Shown here one piece after another: positions 24,893-32,204 of a stretch of DNA of 37,532 nt. Position 1 is the first letter of the stretch; every line of letters starts with the position of its first letter. The position numbers and the translations under genes were made by a program. A model generated the notes under the pieces. It was not told the DNA's origin. It made no database searches and worked only from the letters and a program-made list of their open reading frames with translations. The DNA comes from an uncultured Eubacteriales bacterium (GTDB taxonomy: Bacteria; Bacillota; Clostridia; Oscillospirales; Oscillospiraceae). The DNA lies in assembly GCA_900553805.1 (NCBI GenBank), contig USEU01000012.1, positions 1 through 37,532 on the forward strand, written 5' to 3'.

Positions 24893-25747
24893 TCACAGAG
24901 CGCCGGCGGAGGCGTCGAAGTAGGCGACGATCACGGCGTTGGGCCCCAGGTGCGTGCCGATGGTGGGGCCCACGGGACAGATGGGGAGCGCGGCGATCCT
25001 GCCTTCCCAAAGCTGGGTGCTGTCGGCGATGTAGCGCTGAAGGAGCGTATCGCTCAGGCCGGTGTAGCCCAGACACAGGGGCTTCTGAAAATCGATGCCG
25101 GTTTTGTTGACCTCCTGGATCAGATAGTTGTTGCCGTTCTTGGAGCCGCGGGCCTTGCCGATCATGGTCACCGCGCCGTCCACCATGCGCAGCACCGGGC
25201 GGATGGAGAGCGCGCCGCCCAGCACCGCCGCGGTTTTGGAAATGCGGCCGCCCCGGTGGAGGTATTCCAGGGTATCCGGCATGCCGATCAGGTTGGCGTG
25301 GGGCCGGATGCGCTCCAGCTCCGCCGCGATCTGTCCGGCGGCCATTCCGCTTTGTGCCAGGCCCAGGGCATACCGCACCAGGATCTGCTCACCCAGGGTG
25401 GCGTTCAGGCTGTCCACCACGTATACGTCCTCAAATTCCTGCGCGGCCATCACGGCGCTCTGGTAGGTGCCGGAGAGTCTGCTGGAAAGGGTAACGGCTA
25501 CCACCGCTTCACCTGCCTCCTGCGCCCGGCGGAAGGCAGCCTCGAATTCCCCCGGCGGCACCAGGCTGGTGGTGGGGAAACAGGCATCGGAGGCCAGCCG
25601 CTCGTAAAAGGTTTTGTGATCGATGGTCTCCCCGTCCCGGAATTCCTCGCTGCCAAAATGGATGGTCAGGGGCATGACGGTGAGACATTGAGGGAACGGC
25701 GGCTGGAGATCCGCGCCGGAATCCGTAATAATGCGCACTTTTTCCAT
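24893..25747 (-). CDS. DegV-family fatty-acid-binding protein (FakB-like)
   Basis: 284 residues, DegV fold: RIITDSGADL at the N-terminus, PTTSLVPPGEF, SSRLSGTYQSA, VVDSLNAT and YLHRGGRISK blocks. Family members bind a fatty acid and present it to the kinase FakA for phosphorylation. AGAAAGGAAAACC precedes the ATG. It lies 11 bases after the marR stop, so it is in the same operon. The divergent gene at 26328 is the FakA C-terminal domain alone, which strengthens a lipid-handling role. Confidence 0.9.
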   Translation of the reverse strand: MEKVRIITDSGADLQPPFPQCLTVMPLTIHFGSEEFRDGETIDHKTFYERLASDACFPTTSLVPPGEFEAAFRRAQEAGEAVVAVTLSSRLSGTYQSAVMAAQEFEDVYVVDSLNATLGEQILVRYALGLAQSGMAAGQIAAELERIRPHANLIGMPDTLEYLHRGGRISKTAAVLGGALSIRPVLRMVDGAVTMIGKARGSKNGNNYLIQEVNKTGIDFQKPLCLGYTGLSDTLLQRYIADSTQLWEGRIAALPICPVGPTIGTHLGPNAVIVAYFDASAGAL

Positions 25748-25758
25748 GGTTTTCCTTT

Positions 25759-26205
25759 CTATTCCTCCCGCTGCGCCAGGTAGCGGGAGAGATTGTCGAT
25801 GATGATGTTCATGGCGGCGTACAGCGTTTCCCGCTGCTGCGGGGTCAGACCCTGGCCGCCTCCGGCCACAGCGGAATCCACCCGGCAATAGAGCTGCTCT
25901 GCCAGGGCGCGCCCGGCGGGGGTGAGGGTGAGCTTGGCGCGGTAAAGCCGGTGCGCCTGGGCCTCGGCGGACACGAGCCCCCGCTGGGTCAGCTGGGCAA
26001 TGCAGCGGGAGACGGCGGCCTTGTCCTCCCGGCAGGCGCGGGTCAGCTCCGCCGCCGTCAGACCCTGGGGAGCCTTCCCCAGGTGATACAGGCACATCAC
26101 ATGGTTCGCCCGCAGGCCCAGGGGCTTCATTTCCGTTTCCTTCAGCCGCTGCAGCAGCCGGTTCAGCTCCAAAACCGAGCCGGTAAAGGTATCAAACCGA
26201 TCCAA
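25759..26205 (-). CDS. MarR-family transcriptional regulator
   Basis: 148 residues from a TTG start at 26205. Winged helix-turn-helix text includes LTAAELTRACREDKAAVSRCIAQLTQRGLV, followed by a wing with AKLTLTPAGRALAEQL. The TTG is chosen because the promoter -10 lies at 26245-26250, so longer frames would start upstream of transcription; GGGGGG lies 9 bases before it. The length is normal for MarR. It very likely binds the palindrome at 26257-26278 and controls both itself with degV and the divergent small gene. Confidence 0.88.
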   Translation of the reverse strand: MDRFDTFTGSVLELNRLLQRLKETEMKPLGLRANHVMCLYHLGKAPQGLTAAELTRACREDKAAVSRCIAQLTQRGLVSAEAQAHRLYRAKLTLTPAGRALAEQLYCRVDSAVAGGGQGLTPQQRETLYAAMNIIIDNLSRYLAQREE

Positions 26206-26244
26206 TTGATTCAGCCCCCCTATGCGGTACGAAATGCAGAAGGA

Positions 26245-26290
26245 ATTATAGCATATACTTGTTGATTTATCAACAAGTTTGTGATAAAAT
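26245..26290. promoter_or_regulatory. Divergent promoters sharing a MarR-type palindrome
   Basis: A 22-bp palindrome at 26257-26278 has 10-bp arms (ACTTGTTGAT and its complement) and a 2-base centre. The - strand promoter is TTGATA (26268-26273), 17 bp, TATAAT (26245-26250). The + strand promoter is TTGATT (26262-26267), 17 bp, TAAAAT (26285-26290). Both -35 boxes are inside the palindrome, so one bound dimer would block both directions. Confidence 0.88.
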
Positions 26291-26327
26291 AATTTCCGTG
26301 AGGACGCCACAGAAAGGATGACACCAC

Positions 26328-26579
26328 ATGACCGAATTCCGATATGATACCCAGCTCCTGATCGAGGGACACGACCTGGATGAGGACGCCATCAACGATT
26401 ATTTTGTAGAGCACTTCAAGGGGGACTGCCTGCTGGCCGTGGGGGATGAGGACCTGATCAAGATCCACTACCACACCAATGAGCCGTGGAAGGTCCTGGA
26501 ATATTGCGCCGGTCTGGGCGAGATCTACGACATCGTCGTCGAGGACATGGACCGCCAGTCCAGAGGCCTGAAGGGCTGA
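26328..26579 (+). CDS. Stand-alone FakA C-terminal domain (DAK-kinase accessory)
   Basis: 83 residues matching the end of FakA/YloV proteins: TEFRYDTQLLIEG, then GDCLLAVGDEDLIKIHYHTNEPWKVLEY and GEIYDIVVEDM. Compared with full-length FakA (about 550 residues), the kinase domain and middle are absent. The gene is intact with AAAGGATG before the ATG and its own promoter, so it is not simply a fragment. It is divergent from marR-degV, and the DegV partner of FakA is encoded there. It may act as an adaptor or sequester FakB-type protein; that is inference. Confidence 0.8.
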   Translation: MTEFRYDTQLLIEGHDLDEDAINDYFVEHFKGDCLLAVGDEDLIKIHYHTNEPWKVLEYCAGLGEIYDIVVEDMDRQSRGLKG

Positions 26580-26587
26580 GCACCCCT

Positions 26588-26736
26588 CTTGCTGCCCCCT
26601 TTGGGGGAAGTGCCGCGAAGCGGCAAAGGGGGTGTCGTTGGATGGTTGAGAAATGTACATTTTGCTACCCGACCGGGGACACCCCCTCAGTCAGCCCTTA
26701 CGGGCTGCCAGCTCCCCCACCGGGGAGCCAAGGGTA
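26588..26736. repeat. Interspersed foldable repeat, copy A
   Basis: Modular GC-rich DNA of short inverted repeats: GCCCCCTTTGGGGG, GCCGCGAAGCGGC, AGGGGGTGTC facing GACACCCCCT, AGCCCTTACGGGCT, and CTCCCCCACCGGGGAG. Bases 26611-26641 are identical over 31 bp to 37383-37413. No gene is present. The element lies downstream of the FakA-like gene. Confidence 0.8.
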
Positions 26737-26802
26737 TGGCATTATCCGAAAGAAGAAAGAAAACTGAGAGGGCGCGGCAGGCACCCAAAGTATGCTGAAA
26801 TT

Positions 26803-26852
26803 TAAGGCGAATTCGTAACAGGTCCCGCTTTGGACCGTGCGAATTCGCCTTA
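26803..26852. terminator. Branched hairpin between convergent genes
   Basis: A 13-bp perfect outer stem (26803-26815 with 26840-26852) encloses a smaller GGTCC/GGACC stem. It lies between the + strand small gene and the - strand yjjG, a fitting place for a two-way terminator. On + it is followed by CTTTTCAA. Confidence 0.65.
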
Positions 26853-26883
26853 CTTTTCAATATGGTATCCTGCCCGCCCGGCT

Positions 26884-27561
26884 TTACAGCAGCGCCTCCA
26901 GCTGGGCGAGGGATCGGATCTCGCAGTCGGGGCGGATGGCGGGATCCGGGGGGAGCCGGGCAGGGTTGAGCCAGCAGGTGCGCAGCCCTGCCCGCAGGCC
27001 GCCCAGAATGTCGGAGGTCAGGCTGTCGCCCACCATGATGGCACTGCTTTTATCAAAGCCGGGGATGCGGGCAAAGCAGGCGTCAAAGAACTCCCGGGAG
27101 GGCTTGTTGAAGCCGATCTCCTCGGAGATGAACACCTGCTCAAAACAGGGATACAGTCCCGCGCCGGTAAGGCGGGCATGCTGCACCGCGGCGGTGCCGT
27201 TGCTGGCCAGGAACAGCCGGTGATTTTGGCGCAGCCGCTCCACCGCCTCCCGGGCCTGGGGGAGGAAATACTGCTCGCCGCACAGATTCTCCCGAAAGCG
27301 GCGGTTGACCTCCGCCGGATCCAGCGCCGCCCCCAGCTCGGTAAGGAGCACCCGGAAGCGCCCCTCCTGCACCTGGGTGTGGGTCAACTCGCCCCGCTCC
27401 AGCCGCTGCCAGTGCTGGCGGTCGATCTGGTGATAGCGGGAGAGCACCGCCTCCGTGGGCGGAATGCCGCATTCCAGCAGCGCTTTTGTCAGCGCCGCCC
27501 GTTCCGTTCGGTGGAAGTCCAGGATGGTATCGTCCAGATCCAGAAATACGAACCGCGTCAT
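26884..27561 (-). CDS. yjjG: HAD-family nucleotidase, YjjG type
   Basis: 225 residues, HAD superfamily. Motif I is FLDLDDTILDF with Asp8 (nucleophile) and Asp10, motif II LFLASNGTA, motif III Lys in GFNKPSREFF, and motif IV VGDSLTSDILGG. YjjG proteins dephosphorylate nucleoside monophosphates, favouring non-canonical pyrimidines. The ATG overlaps the rsmA stop by four bases (ATGA), so it is the downstream cistron of rsmA. Other sugar phosphatases of the HAD family are the alternative. Confidence 0.85.
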   Translation of the reverse strand: MTRFVFLDLDDTILDFHRTERAALTKALLECGIPPTEAVLSRYHQIDRQHWQRLERGELTHTQVQEGRFRVLLTELGAALDPAEVNRRFRENLCGEQYFLPQAREAVERLRQNHRLFLASNGTAAVQHARLTGAGLYPCFEQVFISEEIGFNKPSREFFDACFARIPGFDKSSAIMVGDSLTSDILGGLRAGLRTCWLNPARLPPDPAIRPDCEIRSLAQLEALL

Positions 27562-28427
27562 TTTTCCGCCTCCCGGCGCAGAATTTCATTGGTAATTGCC
27601 CCAAACTCCGGGATGCCCAAAGTCTCGCCCCGGACGTTCTCCGGGAAGCCGCAGGCGGCGAGCACCGCCTCCGCCCCGGCCTTGCCCAGCTCCGGGAAGC
27701 CGGAGGCCAGGCCGTTGCTCAGCTTCTTGCGGCGCATGGCAAAGCTGGCCCGCACCACCCGGAAGAAAAGCTGCTCGTCATGAATGTCCCAGGGCCGCGC
27801 CTGACGCACGCGCAGGGTGACCACGGCGGAGGTGACCTTGGGCTGGGGGACAAAGCAGTGGGCAGGCACGTCAAACAGCAGCTCCGGCTCCGCGTAGTAC
27901 TGGCAGAACACGCTGAACGCACCGTACTCCGCCGTACCCGGCCGGGCGGCAATGCGCTGGGCCACCTCCTTCTGCACCATGACGGTAACGGCCTGGAAGC
28001 ATTCCGCCTCCAGCAGGGCGGTGAGGATGGGGCTGGTGATGTAATAGGGCAGATTGGCACAGGCCACGGGCCGCAGGCCGGGGAGCTTCTCCTTCACCAG
28101 GGCGGGGATATCCAGCTTCAGCACATCGCCCCAGACGAGCTCCACATTCCCGCAGCCCTCCAGGGTGATTTCCAGGATGGGCTTTAAGCGCTCGTCCACC
28201 TCCACAGCGCATACCTTTCCGGCCCGCAGGGCCAGCTGCTGGGTCAGCGGGCCCACGCCGGGGCCGATCTCCAGCACCCCCACGTCCTTCCGCACCCCGG
28301 CGGCGCCGGCAATGGATTCCGGCACCCAGGGGGCGATCAGAAAATTCTGGCCCTTGGCCTTGGAAAAATGGAACCCGTGGGCCGCCAGCAGGGGCTTCAT
28401 CACCTGAATATCGCAAACATTTACCAT
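27558..28427 (-). CDS. rsmA: 16S rRNA adenine dimethyltransferase (RsmA/KsgA)
   Basis: 289 residues. It dimethylates two adjacent adenines near the 3' end of 16S rRNA (A1518/A1519). Visible motifs are KGQNFL, the SAM site VLEIGPGVGPLTQQLA, the NLPYYITSPIL catalytic loop and the VPQPKVTSAVV block. AGGAAGG lies ahead; a GTG one codon earlier (28430) is an alternative start. The order G5/3D protein then rsmA resembles the yabE-rnmV-ksgA order of Bacillus subtilis, but no rnmV lies between. yjjG overlaps its end. Confidence 0.95.
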   Translation of the reverse strand: MVNVCDIQVMKPLLAAHGFHFSKAKGQNFLIAPWVPESIAGAAGVRKDVGVLEIGPGVGPLTQQLALRAGKVCAVEVDERLKPILEITLEGCGNVELVWGDVLKLDIPALVKEKLPGLRPVACANLPYYITSPILTALLEAECFQAVTVMVQKEVAQRIAARPGTAEYGAFSVFCQYYAEPELLFDVPAHCFVPQPKVTSAVVTLRVRQARPWDIHDEQLFFRVVRASFAMRRKKLSNGLASGFPELGKAGAEAVLAACGFPENVRGETLGIPEFGAITNEILRREAEK

Positions 28428-28481
28428 CACAGTCAGCCTTCCTCTTCTTTTTCATCATCATACCAGAGGAAGCGCCGGTTT

Positions 28482-29360
28482 TCAACCGAGAAAATACACG
28501 ATACACTGCTTTCGCCCAAATTCCGCCGATTCGGCGGGATCCAGATACAGGTCGATCCGATCGCCCTCCATGCTGTCCCCCGCCGCAGCCTGGGCAATGC
28601 CATAGGTATAGGCGCCGTCAGCGGAGGCGATGAACAGCCGGGTCCCCGGCGGGATGAACCGGGCGGCCACCACCGCCGTGCCCTGCCGCGCGCCGGGAAG
28701 GCAGCCGGGGTCAGTGGAGGTAAAGGCGGTGGCCTCCAGGGTGAGGGCCTTCGTATAGGTCAGCAGCTGGCCGCCGGGAAGCCACAGGCAGCCCCCCTCC
28801 GCCAGCGGGGCCTCCGTTTCCCGGGTGCCCACGGCTACCAACCGGGGCTGGGCGGGAGATATCAGCTCCTTGGAGACCACCTCCCGCCCGGTCTCCACAC
28901 CGTTGATGTACTCCACCTCCGCTACGCACCGCAATTCCCCCGCTGTGCCGGGGTTCAGCTCTGCCTCCTGTCCCCAGGGCAGGGCGGCGTCCAGGCGGTA
29001 TTCGATCCCGGCGGGCAGCGCCTGGGTGTATTCCTCCCGGCGCGTTTGGCGGCGGGTGACGGTGACCACATCGCCGTCGGTGAGCACGGCATCGGCGGCG
29101 GGGGTGACGGTGTCCTCCGGCGTCAGCGCCAGACCCAGACGCTTCAGCAGCTGCGCCGCCGTCAGCCCGGCGGCATCCACCTGCCGCGCCTGCCCGCGGT
29201 AGCTCAGCCGGACGCCCACCGGCGCGCTCTGGGCGCGCTGCTCCAGGGCTCCCAGCGCCAGCAGCACCGCCAATGCCGCCGCCCAAATACCCACCAGGCA
29301 GAACCACCGCCGCAGACGGCGGCGCTTTCGCCGCCCGGCCATCTTTGCCGCATGATTCAT
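28482..29360 (-). CDS. G5/3D-domain cell-wall protein (YabE-like)
   Basis: 292 residues. A basic N-terminus (GRRKRRRLRRW) and one membrane anchor (about 20-42) precede a DUF348-like segment (about 48-100), a G5-like segment (VEYINGVETGREVVSKELI, about 148-166) and a C-terminal 3D domain. In the 3D domain the usual VAVDP reads VVAARF, so its first Asp is absent, whereas GDSMEGDRIDLY and FGRKQCIVYFL are kept. 3D domains belong to the lytic transglycosylase-like MltA barrel. The start is uncertain; Met7 (29342) is also possible. Confidence 0.83.
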   Translation of the reverse strand: MNHAAKMAGRRKRRRLRRWFCLVGIWAAALAVLLALGALEQRAQSAPVGVRLSYRGQARQVDAAGLTAAQLLKRLGLALTPEDTVTPAADAVLTDGDVVTVTRRQTRREEYTQALPAGIEYRLDAALPWGQEAELNPGTAGELRCVAEVEYINGVETGREVVSKELISPAQPRLVAVGTRETEAPLAEGGCLWLPGGQLLTYTKALTLEATAFTSTDPGCLPGARQGTAVVAARFIPPGTRLFIASADGAYTYGIAQAAAGDSMEGDRIDLYLDPAESAEFGRKQCIVYFLG

Positions 29361-29479
29361 TCCACTGCCCCCTTTTGCGGCAAGTGTACCTCTTTTTTGG
29401 GAAAAATTCCATCGAAGCGGGGGACGAAATGGAGAAAAGCCGGACGGTGATGATTTTTTCCCGCAGCCGCAAAAAGTAG

Positions 29480-29508
29480 TTGAATTTTCCTTTTTTTTCT
29501 GCTATAAT
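29480..29508 (+). promoter_or_regulatory. Promoter of tRNA-Gly
   Basis: TTGAAT (29480-29485) and TATAAT (29503-29508) are 17 bp apart, ending 16 bp before the tRNA. A T-run fills the spacer. Confidence 0.8.
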
Positions 29509-29524
29509 ACACCCACTTGAACAT

Positions 29525-29598
29525 GCAGGATTAGTTCATTGGTAGAACGGTCGCTTCCCAAGCCACAGAGGCGGGTTCGATTCCCGTATCCTGCTCCA
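29525..29598 (+). tRNA. tRNA-Gly (anticodon CCC)
   Basis: A full cloverleaf with encoded CCA. Acceptor stem GCAGGAT pairs with ATCCTGC; D-stem GTTC with GAAC; T-arm GCGGG/CCCGT around TTCGATT. The anticodon loop TTCCCAA gives CCC, reading GGG. The anticodon stem GTCGC/GCCAC has a C-C mismatch at the middle pair (29:41), which is unusual for a functional tRNA. Own promoter and terminator. Confidence 0.92.
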
Positions 29599-29603
29599 TA
29601 CCC

Positions 29604-29630
29604 AAAGCACCCGCCACCGGCGGGTGCTTT
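29604..29630 (+). terminator. Terminator of tRNA-Gly
   Basis: A 12-bp perfect stem (29604-29615 with 29619-29630) with loop ACC ends in CTTT and continues GCTTTGC. It lies 5 bases past the CCA end. Confidence 0.85.
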
Positions 29631-29649
29631 GCTTTGCAAGATCATAAAA

Positions 29650-29662
29650 CGGTGTTGCCTTA
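29650..29662 (+). repeat. Possible remnant of MITE terminal repeat
   Basis: CGGTGTTGCCTTA is identical to the last 13 bases of the MITE right end (8695-8707). No matching left end is found nearby. A short ACACCC/GGGTGT hairpin follows at once. Confidence 0.4.
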
Positions 29663-29734
29663 GACACCCAATGGGTGTATTTATCAACAGCTATTTTGAA
29701 AAAACAGGAATGGCCGGGAAGCGGAATTAATTGA

Positions 29735-29762
29735 TTGAAATTTCAGGCGGCTACGGTATAAT
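29735..29762 (+). promoter_or_regulatory. Promoter of ligA operon
   Basis: TTGAAA (29735-29740) and TATAAT (29757-29762) are 16 bp apart. The transcript would cover ligA, mrnC and the MocR-type gene. Confidence 0.75.
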
Positions 29763-29791
29763 AGTAGCAAATACCCCATGGAGGAATGACG

Positions 29792-31783
29792 ATGGATAAG
29801 ATGACGGAGCTGGTGGAACGGCTCAATGGGTATCGGGACGCGTATTATAACCGAAATGAAAGCCTGATATCCGACAAGGAGTATGACGCCCTGTTTGATG
29901 AGCTGGCGGCGCTGGAGAAGCAGACGGGCATCGTCTATGCCAATTCTCCCACCGCCACGGTGGGCTATGCCGCGGTGAGCAAGCTGCAAAAGGTCGCCCA
30001 CAATCACCCCCTGCTCTCCCTGGGCAAGACCACGGACATGGGGGAATTCTGCGACTATTTTGAGGGCAAGCCCCTGAACCTCATGGCCAAGATGGACGGA
30101 CTGACCGCCTCCATGGTCTACCGGGACGGCAGGCTGGTCAGCGCCGAGAGCCGTGGCAACGGCGAGGTGGGGGAGGACATCACCCACACCGCCCGGACCT
30201 TTGCCGCGCTGCCCCAGAGGATCCCCTTCCGGGGGGAGCTGATCGTGGACGGCGAATGCATCATCGACTACCCCACCTTCCGCCGCATCATTCAGCGGGA
30301 GCAGACCGAATATAAGAATCCCCGAAACCTGGTCAGCGGCACCGTGCGCCAGCTGGACAGCCGGGTGGCCGCCCGCCGGGGGGTGCACTTTATCGCCTGG
30401 AAGCTCTACCGGGCGGCGGATGAAGCCGGCCGGGAGCTGCCGGAGCTGGATACCTACACCGCCGCCTTTGCCTTCCTGAAGCGTCAGGGCTTCGAGGTGG
30501 TGCCCAATGTCCATGTGCCCAACGACTACCCGGACGAGGAGAGCCGCCGGGACGGGCTGGAGACCGTCATGGAGGACCTGCAGCAGACCTGCGCCGCCAA
30601 GGGCTACCCCATCGACGGACTGGTGGGCTCCTTTGAGGACGTGGCCTACGGGCGGAGCCTGGGCAGCACCGGGCACCACCCCAAGCATTCCCTGGCCTTC
30701 AAATTCTACCAGGATCGGAACGAAACGGTGCTGCGGGACATCGAATGGAGCACCAACCGCACCGGGCAGGTCAACCCGGTGGCCATCTTCGACCCGGTGG
30801 AGATCGACGGCACCACCGTCTCCCGGGCGTCGCTGAACAATGTGAGCATCATCAAGGAGCTGGAGCTGGGCATCGGGGACACCATCACCGTCATCAAGGC
30901 CAACCAGATCATCCCCATGGTCACGGACAACCTGACCCGCTCGGCGTCCTATGAGTTCCCCACCGTCTGCGGCTGCTGCGGAAGCACGCTGGAGCTGCGC
31001 AATGACAACGGCCGGGAGATGCTCTACTGCGTCAATCCCGCATGCCCCGCCATCCGGCTGGATCAGATCACCTATTTTGTCAGCCGGGACGCAATGAACA
31101 TCATGGGTCTTTCCCAGGAGCGGCTGAAGGCGCTCATCGACCGGGGCTTTGTGAAGGACTTCGCGGATATTTACCATCTGGACGCCCACCGGGAGGCGCT
31201 GATGGAGATGGAGCGCTTCGGCCAGGACAGCGTGGACAATCTGCTGGCCGCCATTGAGGACAGCCGCAGCTGCCGCCTGAGCAATGTGCTCACCGCCATC
31301 GGCATCCCCAACATCGGCAAGAACAACGCCAAGCTGCTGGCCGCCCGGTGCTTTGGCAACGGGAACCCCCTGGAGCGGTTCCTGGAGCTGGCCAGGGAGA
31401 ATTTCGACTGGACGGAGCTGGACGGCTTCGGCGAGGTCATGAGCGCCGGTATCAACCAGTTCGTGGCGGAAAACGAGGGACGCATCCGCCCCCTGGTCCC
31501 CATTCTGCGCATTGCCCCGGAGGCAGCCCCCGCCCCGCGGGAGGGCGGCCTGGGCGGCAGGACCTTCTGCATCACGGGCAAGCTCCTGCACTTCCAGAAC
31601 CGGGATGCCCTGGTGGCAAAGATCGAGGAGCAGGGAGGCCGGGTGGTCACCGGCGTCAGCGCCAAGACGGATTATCTGATCACCAACGACAAGGATTCCG
31701 GCAGCAGCAAGAATCAGAAGGCCGCCAAATTCGGCACCAGGATCATTTCCGAAGAGGAATTCATGGCGCTGTGCGGCGGCTGA
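29792..31783 (+). CDS. ligA: NAD-dependent DNA ligase
   Basis: 663 residues from the ATG 7 bases after TGGAGG (an ATG at 29786 is too close). Adenylation domain: Lys100 in AKMDG is the catalytic lysine. The zinc finger (CGCCGS...YCVNPACPA), helix-hairpin-helix block and BRCT domain (GLGGRTFCITGKL) follow in normal order. Some usual text differs: the residue before AKMDG is Met rather than Glu-Pro, and RGDG reads RGNG. Clostridia often carry a second divergent LigA, so this may be a paralogue rather than the replicative ligase. mrnC follows after 16 bases. Confidence 0.94.
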   Translation: MDKMTELVERLNGYRDAYYNRNESLISDKEYDALFDELAALEKQTGIVYANSPTATVGYAAVSKLQKVAHNHPLLSLGKTTDMGEFCDYFEGKPLNLMAKMDGLTASMVYRDGRLVSAESRGNGEVGEDITHTARTFAALPQRIPFRGELIVDGECIIDYPTFRRIIQREQTEYKNPRNLVSGTVRQLDSRVAARRGVHFIAWKLYRAADEAGRELPELDTYTAAFAFLKRQGFEVVPNVHVPNDYPDEESRRDGLETVMEDLQQTCAAKGYPIDGLVGSFEDVAYGRSLGSTGHHPKHSLAFKFYQDRNETVLRDIEWSTNRTGQVNPVAIFDPVEIDGTTVSRASLNNVSIIKELELGIGDTITVIKANQIIPMVTDNLTRSASYEFPTVCGCCGSTLELRNDNGREMLYCVNPACPAIRLDQITYFVSRDAMNIMGLSQERLKALIDRGFVKDFADIYHLDAHREALMEMERFGQDSVDNLLAAIEDSRSCRLSNVLTAIGIPNIGKNNAKLLAARCFGNGNPLERFLELARENFDWTELDGFGEVMSAGINQFVAENEGRIRPLVPILRIAPEAAPAPREGGLGGRTFCITGKLLHFQNRDALVAKIEEQGGRVVTGVSAKTDYLITNDKDSGSSKNQKAAKFGTRIISEEEFMALCGG

Positions 31784-31799
31784 CGCGGAGAGGAACACA

Positions 31800-32204
31800 A
31801 TGGAAAATCTATTTCAAATCACGCTGCCCCGGCAGCAGATCGACGCCATCTCCAACCTGGGCCTGGCCCATATGGGCGACGGGGTGTGGGAGCTGCTGTG
31901 CCGCAGCTACCTGTGCGCCCAGGGCGAGAAGACCGTGGGCCAGCTGCACAGGGATACCATTGCCATGGTGAAGGCTCCCGCCCAGGCGGCCTATGCGGAA
32001 AAACTCTTGCCCCTGCTGACGGAGCAGGAGCTTGCCTATTACCGCCGGGGAAAGAACGCCCATGTCCACGCCGCCCCCAAGGGGGCGACCCAGGCCCAGT
32101 ATGCCAAGGCCACGGGGCTGGAGACGCTGTTCGGCGCGCTGTACCTGGCAGGGGAGCGGGAGCGGGCCAGCGCGCTGTTTCTTGCTGTGGTGGAGCCATG
32201 CTGA
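31800..32204 (+). CDS. mrnC: Mini-ribonuclease III
   Basis: 134 residues, an RNase III catalytic domain without the double-stranded-RNA-binding domain. Asp27 in HMGDGVWE and Glu108 in GLETLFGALYL are the metal-binding catalytic positions. RRGKNAHVHAAPKGATQAQY is the usual conserved block. The family matures 23S rRNA in Firmicutes. GAGAGGAAC lies before the ATG. The gene is in the ligA operon and overlaps the next start by seven bases. Confidence 0.93.
   Translation: MENLFQITLPRQQIDAISNLGLAHMGDGVWELLCRSYLCAQGEKTVGQLHRDTIAMVKAPAQAAYAEKLLPLLTEQELAYYRRGKNAHVHAAPKGATQAQYAKATGLETLFGALYLAGERERASALFLAVVEPC

Noticed and set aside
24634..25110. 158-codon + frame between the hairpin cluster and degV
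   Set aside because: It runs into degV antisense, ends in Arg-rich nonsense and lacks a ribosome site.
26588..26736. A CRISPR array
   Set aside because: The repeats are palindromic modules of different sequence, not equal direct repeats with unique spacers.
29684..31798. 704-codon open frame opposite ligA
   Set aside because: Antisense shadow of a complete LigA.
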